A stretch of 64,000 bases of DNA from Pseudomonas putida (lineage in GTDB: Bacteria; Pseudomonadota; Gammaproteobacteria; Pseudomonadales; Pseudomonadaceae), in assembly GCF_028682455.1 (NCBI RefSeq), contig NZ_JANHLD010000006.1, forward strand, positions 20,452-84,451, given 5' to 3'. The notes under the pieces were generated by a model, which had not been told where the DNA came from, did no database searches, and saw only the letters and a list, made by a program, of their open reading frames with translations. Numbering within the stretch: position 1 is the stretch's first letter; each line of letters opens with the position of its first letter. The position numbers and the translations under genes were made by a program. This document shows positions 51,721-57,902 of the stretch, in pieces.

Positions 51721-52058
51721 AGGAGCTCGAAGAAATGGAGCGGAGGTGGCTCGCGGCCGATATCGCCAGGAAAGTTGCGATGCGCGCTGCGCTACGCGAC
51801 CGAATGCTTTGGCGGGACCAGATGGTCAATGTCGTTTGCGGTGCAATCAAGGCTATTTGCATTACCGTCGCACTCGGCATGGTGAGTAAGCAAATCGGCT
51901 TGCCTACGGACATCTCGCTAACGTTCGCAATGTATGTTACTGGCCCGTTGCTGGCTTTCAATCCATGGGCATTCTTCTGGCGCAATCTGTTCCGTGAACG
52001 TGCGAACGCGGCGTTTGATGATGCCCTGGATAATCCGCGTCAATATTTGACCTTGTAG
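51717..52058 (+). CDS. Small membrane protein
   Basis: A 113-residue protein: a charged N-terminal helix (KELEEMERRWLAADIARKVAMRAALRDRML), then two hydrophobic stretches (VCGAIKAICITVALGMV and LTFAMYVTGPLLAFNPWAFFW) and a basic tail. Coupled by a 4-bp overlap to the preceding gene. Its 3' end overlaps the convergent recombinase gene by 19 bp. Function unknown. Confidence 0.5.
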   Translation: MKELEEMERRWLAADIARKVAMRAALRDRMLWRDQMVNVVCGAIKAICITVALGMVSKQIGLPTDISLTFAMYVTGPLLAFNPWAFFWRNLFRERANAAFDDALDNPRQYLTL

Positions 52059-52990
52059 GTCGGCGAATCCTCCGGCCGTTGGCCACGCCGATCGTATAGC
52101 CGCGTCGTGCTGATATTGGAATGTCCCAGCCAGGTCTGGACCTTCGCGATATCAGCCTCGTGCTCCAAGGCATTGGTTGCTGCAGTAGCTCGCAGCCCAT
52201 GCACACCAAGGCCAACCACCGCAATGCCGGCCGTTTTGGCCCAAAACCCGATGATCGAATAGATACCGTTGGCCAGCAAACGCGCCCCTGGCGTCCGCCC
52301 GCGAACGGAGCGAAACAATGGGCCCGTGGTCCGCTCCCCATCCGCTTCCAGGTACTGGTGGATCCGCTCTGCAGCCACTGGATGGAGTGGCAGGTAGCGT
52401 ACCTTGCGACCTTTGCCATGCACCTTCAAATGACGAACGCCGCGGCGTTCCTGCAGGTCATCGACATCCAACATAGCTGCCTCCTCACGACGCAAGCCGT
52501 GGTACAGGAGAACCGCCAGCAGGGCTCGATCGCGAAGCCCCTTCACGGTGTCCAGATCCGGCGCCTCCAGCAGTGCCTTGGCCTGGTCGTCGCCCAGCGC
52601 CGGCGTTTTACCTTCGTTGCTCTCATTCGGAGGCCGCTTGACGCCATGGACGGGATTTCCTCCCGCCACTGCGTTGCTGTCCAGCAGGTGGTCAAACAAG
52701 CTGGTCAGCGCCGCCAGCTTTCGCCGGATCGTCGCAGCAGACAACACCCTGCGCTCGAGGTCAGACCGCCAGGCAAGAACATGGGCCCGCTGAACTTCCC
52801 TAAACTGGTCTGGGTGGACAATACCGACGAAAGCGGTGAAGTCGCCGATATCGATGCTGTAGGCTCGCCGGGTCTGTGGATTATCAATGTTGGCCACCCA
52901 CTCGGTAGCCGCTGGTACTTCAGATAGAGCCAGGTACTGAGCTTCGGTGAGTTTGCCAGGCTGCCTTGAGATCAGGAGGTCTTTCATCAA
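52040..52990 (-). CDS. Tyrosine recombinase (Xer-like)
   Basis: A 316-residue site-specific recombinase. A SAM-like N-domain (TRRAYSIDIGDFTAFVGIVH) precedes the catalytic domain with Arg in YHGLRREEA, HxxR in VHGLRATAA, the GHSNISTT motif and the nucleophilic Tyr in RLYDRR near residue 295. This is the XerC/D layout. It is coupled by 4 bp to the GNAT gene upstream, and a dif-like palindrome (53529-53562) lies ahead of that gene, about 540 bp away. Resolution of plasmid dimers is the likely role. Confidence 0.85.
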   Translation of the reverse strand: MMKDLLISRQPGKLTEAQYLALSEVPAATEWVANIDNPQTRRAYSIDIGDFTAFVGIVHPDQFREVQRAHVLAWRSDLERRVLSAATIRRKLAALTSLFDHLLDSNAVAGGNPVHGVKRPPNESNEGKTPALGDDQAKALLEAPDLDTVKGLRDRALLAVLLYHGLRREEAAMLDVDDLQERRGVRHLKVHGKGRKVRYLPLHPVAAERIHQYLEADGERTTGPLFRSVRGRTPGARLLANGIYSIIGFWAKTAGIAVVGLGVHGLRATAATNALEHEADIAKVQTWLGHSNISTTRLYDRRGQRPEDSPTYKVKY

Positions 52991-53511
52991 CGCATCCGCC
53001 GTCGTTTATTGGGCGTGCTCGTATCGACAGGATCGAGAGCCTTCGCATTAAGCAGGCGCTCCCACCGTTGGGTTTCCGCATCCATTTCATCTTCACCACG
53101 GATTTCAGCGGAAATGGAGCCACCAGATCTTGCCAATGCAGATTTTGCTTTCGACCAAAAGCCTAGTGCCGATCCCCAGATATGAACTGGAACGATCGGA
53201 ACGTGGTGCTGGTCATGCAGCAGTTTGAGAGTGGCCATGCCATGACCGTTCGCACGGTACTGATCGTCAATATCGATCTTGTGAACGTACACGCGATCGA
53301 GTATCGGGTTCAGACCGTACTCGATGCTGCCCACGCGAGTAGCGCCGGCATAAATGCCAGCGTAAAGGGTCGGTGAGGGATAGCCAAACTGCAGCGGGTG
53401 CGAACTTTCCCGTTCGGTCACTAACTGAACAGGCTGCTCGGTTCTGGTCTTATTGGGGGCTTTTCGGCGCGTGTGTTCGAAAAAATCACGCAGAGGGTCA
53501 AACCAGTCCAC
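52987..53511 (-). CDS. GNAT-like acetyltransferase protein
   Basis: A 174-residue protein. The middle (VYVHKIDIDDQYRANGHGMATLKLLHDQHHVPIVPVHIWGSALGFWSKA) has the GNAT acetyl-CoA motif A pattern (QYRANGHG, R-x-x-G-x-G) followed by strand 5 and helix 4. N- and C-terminal parts are unassigned and the latter is basic. Translation is coupled to the downstream recombinase (4-bp overlap). Target substrate unknown. The dif-like palindrome lies 18 bp upstream of its start. Confidence 0.6.
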   Translation of the reverse strand: MDWFDPLRDFFEHTRRKAPNKTRTEQPVQLVTERESSHPLQFGYPSPTLYAGIYAGATRVGSIEYGLNPILDRVYVHKIDIDDQYRANGHGMATLKLLHDQHHVPIVPVHIWGSALGFWSKAKSALARSGGSISAEIRGEDEMDAETQRWERLLNAKALDPVDTSTPNKRRRMR

Positions 53512-53528
53512 AACTCCACTCCCTGTCC

Positions 53529-53562
53529 TAAATTGGTGATAACGTATTTTATCACCAATTTA
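53529..53562. other. dif-like recombination site candidate
   Basis: TAAATTGGTGATAA, six-base centre CGTATT, then TTATCACCAATTTA: 14-bp perfect inverted arms. The inner ATAA-N6-TTAT matches the core of bacterial dif sites and the 6-bp centre is the usual XerC/D spacing. The neighbouring tyrosine recombinase supports this, though an operator is possible. Confidence 0.55.
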
Positions 53563-53581
53563 TGGGACCGGGGGAGGGAGG

Positions 53582-53830
53582 CTATGCAGCGCTCAATCGA
53601 GCCTGAAATGCTTCCATTTCCTTCATCGTGCTGATGTCGGGTACAAGCCTTGGACACAGGTTGAGCTGGGCCGAGATGTAGGCCAGGGTTCGGACACGGT
53701 TAACCGAAGTGTTCATGGCCTTTGCGACTCGTTTTGCAGCACCTGGTCTGTTCAGGGCGCAATGCGCGGCTTCTAAGATTTCGGCAAGCAAGTCATCATC
53801 GAGCTGGCTTAGCATGTCTTTCAAGTCCAT
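53582..53830 (-). CDS. Hypothetical small DNA-binding-like protein
   Basis: An 82-residue helical protein with a possible HTH (GAAKRVAKAMNTSVNRVRTLAYISAQL). The ATG at 53830 is preferred because AAAGGA lies 9 bases upstream; the ATG at 53839 would touch that ribosome site. It lies upstream of the dif-like site in the same direction as the recombinase operon. Function not recognised. Confidence 0.5.
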   Translation of the reverse strand: MDLKDMLSQLDDDLLAEILEAAHCALNRPGAAKRVAKAMNTSVNRVRTLAYISAQLNLCPRLVPDISTMKEMEAFQARLSAA

Positions 53831-53873
53831 AGGGTCCATCCTTTAGTGATCGAGCAAGAGTACCGCGGCCCGC

Positions 53874-54374
53874 CTACAGGGCTGTGATTTCAGGATTCAT
53901 GATGCAGGCCAGATCCGCGCCCAGCTGGCGACGAATACGGGCAATTGAGGCTTCAGTTGGAGCCGCTTTATAGAACGAGAACTCCGGCGAGTTCGAATGC
54001 TGCAGCACAATCAGATGAGTCTTTCCAAGGCGTTTCAACCTCCGCAATTGGGCAACTTCATCGACCATCTGAGTGATCGCCGAGTCGAACCATTCAGGTG
54101 CATCTGTAGGCTCTTCCATTGTGAGCCCTTGGAAGGTCAGTTGAAGTTGGTAGCCGTTCTCTTTCAACTGGGTGACCAAAGTCGCCTGCAGCGCAGAGTC
54201 GATTTCTACACGAGTCATGCCGCCATCGCCATTATTGGATACAAGGCCAAGCATTTTTTTATGGAGATAGACTTTACACGACCATGCGAGGCCCCTTGAT
54301 GTTTCGGCTTCCTTGTAACCCTTGATGTCCAGGCCGACACTGCGATACGCCTTGATGTTTGAGTAAGCGTCCAT
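53874..54374 (-). CDS. Hypothetical protein under transfer operator D
   Basis: A 166-residue soluble alpha/beta protein (KGYKEAETSRGLAWSCKVYLHK, VEIDSALQATLVTQLKENGYQLQLTF). It starts behind a ribosome site with GGAGG and the operator D dyad lies 42 bp upstream, so it should follow the transfer genes in expression. No motif recognised. Neighbouring genes belong to partition/mobilisation functions, so an accessory transfer role is plausible. Confidence 0.5.
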   Translation of the reverse strand: MDAYSNIKAYRSVGLDIKGYKEAETSRGLAWSCKVYLHKKMLGLVSNNGDGGMTRVEIDSALQATLVTQLKENGYQLQLTFQGLTMEEPTDAPEWFDSAITQMVDEVAQLRRLKRLGKTHLIVLQHSNSPEFSFYKAAPTEASIARIRRQLGADLACIMNPEITAL

Positions 54375-54415
54375 AATTGACCTCCGTATTAACGTACAGC
54401 CATTATACCTGATAA

Positions 54416-54441
54416 TTCCGTATTATGTATATTATACGGAA
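54416..54441. promoter_or_regulatory. Transfer-regulon operator D (perfect half-sites)
   Basis: TTCCGTAT-N10-ATACGGAA with ideal half-sites; a TATAAT -10 candidate lies on the minus strand at about 54398-54403, so a bound protein would overlap the -35 region of the gene 53874-54374. Confidence 0.65.
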
Positions 54442-54470
54442 TGAAATGGCCAAAAAAAATGGCCCCCTCC

Positions 54471-54971
54471 TCAAAGTACAAACCCCAGAGAAAGTGACGA
54501 TATGGCTAGCAATATGCCCAGCAACAGCACCGACTTTAGAGTTGGTTTTTGGTTTATGAATGTCGATCCGAACAGCCCAGCAGCGACTACAGGCAGGAGC
54601 CATCCTACAGGGGCATTGAATATTATCGAGCAGATATTGAATAGTGGACCCTTTGCCGAGGCAATTTGCGCCCAATAAGGAACTTGGCCACTGCCAAGCA
54701 CAAACCCAGCCGTCATGCACAGGCCTGCAAAACAAAGCAGTGCACATAGAACAAAACCCCAGGCTCGCCATCGAGCAGCATCAGCCACTTTAAGCGCTAC
54801 AGCCTGGCTCGCTTCGCTTACAGCAGCCGACAATGTGGAGAGCGCCTTCTTTGTTTCGGCATCAGCCATCTCAGCAAACAATGACTTGTGCTTGTCGACC
54901 TGTTTATCAACCTGCCTGGCAATCAGTTCTGGATACTTCGAATACATTGTATCGTAGGACTGCAAAGCCAT
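54471..54971 (-). pseudogene. 3' part of an stbC-like gene interrupted by IS30
   Basis: The frame open from the IS edge (55008) reads HDSLWLILMALQSYDTMYSKYPELIA, then a coiled coil and two transmembrane helices (WGFVLCALLCFAGLCMTAGFVLG and GWLLPVVAAGLFGS) with more hydrophobic residues at the end. An internal ATG at 54971 could still yield a 166-residue product. The first 42 or so codons lie on the other side of the IS at 56067-56216. The intact gene would follow the StbB-like ATPase as the third gene of a stbABC-like operon. Confidence 0.65.
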
Positions 54972-55008
54972 TAAGATAAGCCAGAGAGAATCATGGCGGC
55001 GGCAAAAA

Positions 55009-56093
55009 CTGAGTGCAACACCTGACCTTTCCGGTACGGTGCTGCCCCTATGTCTTATACCGAACTCAGCGTTGAAGAGCGCGCCACCATTCAAATCAGT
55101 CATGCCCAAGGCTTCAGCCTGCGTAGGATTGCCTGCTTGATCAACCGATCCCCTTCGACCATCAGCCGGGAGCTGCGCCGCAATCGAGATGTCTGTGGCG
55201 GCTACTCGGCCCACGCGGCCCAGCAGCAGATGCAGGCTCGCCGCCAGGTGTGTCGACCGAAGCGAAAGCTGTTGCGGGGTGGTGAGCGCTTCGAGTTGGT
55301 GGCGCATATGCTCCGTGAGCGTTTGTCTCCCGAGCAGATTGCCGGCAAGCTGCGCAGCATGAACATTCCCAGCCTCAGAGATGCCTACGTCTGTCGCGAG
55401 ACGATCTATAACGCGATCTATGCCCTGCCGGTCGGTGAACTGCGCAAGGAGCTGATCATCTGCCTGCGGCAAAGCAAGACGACACGCCGACCGCGCTCTG
55501 GTGGTGTGGATCGGCGCGGCCAGATTCCCGAGATGGTCAGCATCAATGTGCGCCCACCGGAGATCGAAGACCGGCTGATGCCAGGGCATTGGGAAGGCGA
55601 CTTGATCAAGGGCAAAGCCAACGCCTCGTGTGTAGGCACGCTGGTGGAGCGAACCAGTGGCTACCTGATGCTGGTGAAGATGAACGACGCGACGGCGACC
55701 TCGGCGATGGAAGGCTTCAGTGCAGCGCTCAATGGCATGCCGCTGGCGATGCGCAAGAGCATGACCTACGACCAGGGTCGAGAAATGGCGCGGCATGCTG
55801 AAATCACCCAGCAGACTGGGGTGGCGATTTACTTCTGCGACCCGCACAGCCCTTGGCAGCGCGGTAGCAACGAAAACATCAATGGCCTGATCCGCCAGTA
55901 CCTGCCCAAAGGCACAGACCTGTCGGTACACAGCCAGGAAGAACTGAATGCTATCGCACTGCAATTGAACATGCGTCCGCGTAAGCGCTTCGACTTCAAA
56001 TGCCCAATCGAAGTTATGGGCGAGGTGATGCAGAAGGCCATGGCTATGCGGCATGATGCTCCAGCTTCAATTCAATGACCGTGTTGCACTCAG
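55009..56093 (+). mobile_element. IS30-family insertion sequence
   Basis: About 1085 bp, with terminal repeats CTGAGTGCAACAC at both ends (55009-55021 and, inverted, 56081-56093) and one transposase gene. No clear target duplication was found at the edges: left AAAA, right CTCC. It interrupts the stbC-like gene. Confidence 0.8.
55050..56078 (+). CDS. IS30-family transposase
   Basis: A 342-residue DDE transposase. N-terminal HTH (SLRRIACLINRSPSTISRELRR, residues 23-44), then the catalytic core: Asp in HWEGDLIKG (about 184), Asp in TYDQGREM (about 240) and Glu in QRGSNENINGLIRQYLPKGTD (about 275), with the YVCRETIYN and RPRKRFDF blocks typical of the family. Intact and probably functional. Confidence 0.93.
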   Translation: MSYTELSVEERATIQISHAQGFSLRRIACLINRSPSTISRELRRNRDVCGGYSAHAAQQQMQARRQVCRPKRKLLRGGERFELVAHMLRERLSPEQIAGKLRSMNIPSLRDAYVCRETIYNAIYALPVGELRKELIICLRQSKTTRRPRSGGVDRRGQIPEMVSINVRPPEIEDRLMPGHWEGDLIKGKANASCVGTLVERTSGYLMLVKMNDATATSAMEGFSAALNGMPLAMRKSMTYDQGREMARHAEITQQTGVAIYFCDPHSPWQRGSNENINGLIRQYLPKGTDLSVHSQEELNAIALQLNMRPRKRFDFKCPIEVMGEVMQKAMAMRHDAPASIQ

Positions 56094-56216
56094 CTCCTGC
56101 AACCGCCCATTATTATGCAGGTTCAAAGCATTTTTAACCCGATAGAGATCCTGCACCTCTTTCTCAGAAGCCTGCCGGCCTAAGAGCTTCTCAAAAGCAA
56201 CCTCAATATCATCCAT
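56067..56216 (-). pseudogene. 5' part of the interrupted stbC-like gene
   Basis: Starts MDDIEVAFEKLLGRQASEKE, VQDLYRVKNALNLHNNGRLQEL, then runs into the IS and stops. The ATG overlaps the last codons of the StbB-like gene by 8 bp. Continues at 54471-55008 on the far side of the IS. Confidence 0.65.
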
Positions 56217-56913
56217 TGAGAACCTCACCTATTACTTTATTCACATCACGACGCCACCGGGTAAGTTCAGCGCGGTTTCCGATTGGCAGTTCCTTCAATG
56301 CTTGTCCGATCGATAGTCGTTTGCTGTAGAGATCGTCACTCACACGATCCGCTAGATCTGGCAGCATCAGAGACTTACCACCAGCACCCTCGATGGATTC
56401 TCTGATTTTTGAATTGTTGTAAAGCTCGAACTTTATTTCGTCACCAAAGTAAGCATTACGAATTACATGGATAGTGGAGTCTGGCAGTGCTTCACGGTAT
56501 TCCTTGAGCAGTTCCAGGCTGTCACGTTGCCGGTTAATCACCCACAGCGTGATGAGTTGCCTGTTCAACTCACCGAGCGTGCTGTTCAACGTTTCTCCAT
56601 ACGCTGCTACACCTTTGTTATTCCGTGCTGCGGTATTGACCACTACAACATGATCACGGAATTCGTCGCAGACGTTCACCAGATCAATCCAGCCGTTTGC
56701 ATCGTCCAGATCAATCAGCCTGCACTCAACTTCATCTTTATACATCTTCCAAACGTCTGGATTGGAGGTGTCCGATTCAATCAGCAGGATCTTGAAACCG
56801 GCCTGCATCAATGTGTCAACTAGGCCTACCGTTGTGAAGCTCTTTCCTACGCCACCTTTACCACCACCGACGAGGTAGATTTGACCAACCAGGGCAATCG
56901 ATTTTTCTTTCAT
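56209..56913 (-). CDS. stbB: ParA-like ATPase of the mobilisation region (StbB/MobD-like)
   Basis: A 234-residue P-loop ATPase of the ParA/MinD class. Deviant Walker box GGKGGVGKSFTT is at about 17-28, IESDTSNPDVWKMYKD follows, and VVVVNTAARNN fits Walker B. It is shorter than partition ParA and has no N-terminal HTH. The order HTH protein - this ATPase - membrane protein next to the relaxase resembles stbABC of R388, where StbB controls transfer and plasmid position. Translation is coupled to the now interrupted third gene. Confidence 0.75.
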   Translation of the reverse strand: MKEKSIALVGQIYLVGGGKGGVGKSFTTVGLVDTLMQAGFKILLIESDTSNPDVWKMYKDEVECRLIDLDDANGWIDLVNVCDEFRDHVVVVNTAARNNKGVAAYGETLNSTLGELNRQLITLWVINRQRDSLELLKEYREALPDSTIHVIRNAYFGDEIKFELYNNSKIRESIEGAGGKSLMLPDLADRVSDDLYSKRLSIGQALKELPIGNRAELTRWRRDVNKVIGEVLNG

Positions 56914-56924
56914 AGATTCTCTCC

Positions 56925-57353
56925 TCAGATGTCATCCGTATCATTTTTCGGTGTAAACCCGGGATTTCCTTGGCGTGTTACCCCGGTTGTTACCTGGCGT
57001 CCACTTGGCACAGCCTCAGCACCTTTCTCAGTGGATTTTTCTTTGCTCCCTTGGGGAACCTCAGCAGGAGCCTTACGACGAGTTACAGGCGTGCGTCGAT
57101 TTCGACCTTTCGCCGAACCCCTCGCCCTAGTGAGATAGCTTTTCAGCGTTGTCTCTGAAATTGGCATTCCACCTGCGGTCAGAATTTCCGAGATTTTCGC
57201 CAGGCTGTATCCACGTGCCTGCAGAACCTTTATCGACTCCTGCATCATCTCGACTGCCTTCAGCTTTGAGACCGGCTTGTCCGGTTGCTCCACCTCTGGC
57301 AGGTTTTCGAGATCACCCATGAGCTTCTCGATTTGCGAAATGGTGAATCCCAT
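56925..57353 (-). CDS. stbA: StbA-like DNA-binding protein
   Basis: A 142-residue basic protein. The ATG at 57353 has GGAGG 6 bases upstream; a longer frame to 57413 would enter the operator. An HTH is visible (AVEMMQESIKVLQARGYSLAKISEILTAGGMPISETTLKSYLTRAR), followed by a lysine/arginine-rich, disordered tail. StbA of R388 binds repeats between oriT and its own operon and affects both segregation and transfer. Gene order supports this name; the sequence match cannot be checked here. Confidence 0.65.
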   Translation of the reverse strand: MGFTISQIEKLMGDLENLPEVEQPDKPVSKLKAVEMMQESIKVLQARGYSLAKISEILTAGGMPISETTLKSYLTRARGSAKGRNRRTPVTRRKAPAEVPQGSKEKSTEKGAEAVPSGRQVTTGVTRQGNPGFTPKNDTDDI

Positions 57354-57414
57354 TTGGCCTCCCCCGTAATGTCCTCTTTGCCTTGATTCTATGGGCATCC
57401 CTTGCGGAGTCAAG

Positions 57415-57440
57415 TTCTGTACGATAGCCTTGATACGAAA
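57415..57440. promoter_or_regulatory. Transfer-regulon operator E
   Basis: TTCTGTAC-N10-ATACGAAA, placed between the divergent stbA-like and mobC-like genes, 62 bp before the stbA ATG. Confidence 0.55.
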
Positions 57441-57599
57441 TTAGGTCTATGGTTTTGGACAGGGTAGGGTTTGTACTCCCGCCATAAATGGCGTCCGTCC
57501 AACCGGCATCGCTGGCAGTCGTTTCACTCCCTTGCGATGCCTACCACCCTGCTCAGGGCTGCGCCCCGAGACCCCTTGGAACACCTGAGGATCCTGCTT
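57441..57599. other. oriT: Candidate oriT region
   Basis: Between divergent stb and mob operons and rich in inverted repeats: CGCCAT-AA-ATGGCG (57480-57493), GGCATCG with CGATGCC around 57508-57540, and CTCAGG with CCTGAG near 57552-57590. ATCCTGC (57591-57597), like the IncP/IncI-type nick ATCCTG-C, lies at the edge; TACCCTG on the minus strand near 57458 is an alternative. Assigned from position and motif only. Confidence 0.4.
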
Positions 57600-57902
57600 A
57601 TGAGTACCAGCGAGCAAAGGCGTCGTACCGGCCGGCTACCACCTATCCGGTGCTTCGAGGATGAAGAGGAAATCGTCCGTGACAAAGCGAGGGACTGCGG
57701 GCAGAGCGTAGGTCAATTCATGCTCGCGGCTGCGCTGGGAAGGCGTACCAGGTCAAAAGTGGAGGGGCATATCCTCAATGAGTTGAGGAGGCTCGGAGGC
57801 CTACAGAAACATCTATTCAATGAGGGCGGTGGGAAGCTTTCGAAGGAGTACGCACAGATCCTGGTCGCATTGAAAGCTGCTATCGAAAGGATCGGTTCGT
57901 AA
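57600..57902 (+). CDS. mobC: MobC/NikA-like relaxosome accessory protein
   Basis: A 100-residue protein. The ATG at 57600 has TGAGGA 9 bases before it; the frame is open further upstream but enters the presumed oriT. RHH-like start (LPPIRCFEDEEEIVRDKARDCGQSVGQFMLAAALG) and a helical C-terminus with the L..L..G..N pattern of MobC (ILNELRRLGGLQKHLFNEGGG). It should bind oriT and help the relaxase. Its stop overlaps the relaxase ATG (TAATG). Confidence 0.7.
   Translation: MSTSEQRRRTGRLPPIRCFEDEEEIVRDKARDCGQSVGQFMLAAALGRRTRSKVEGHILNELRRLGGLQKHLFNEGGGKLSKEYAQILVALKAAIERIGS

Noticed and set aside
55009..56093. Target-site duplication of the IS30 element
   Set aside because: Bases outside the terminal repeats do not match (AAAA and CTCC), so none is reported.
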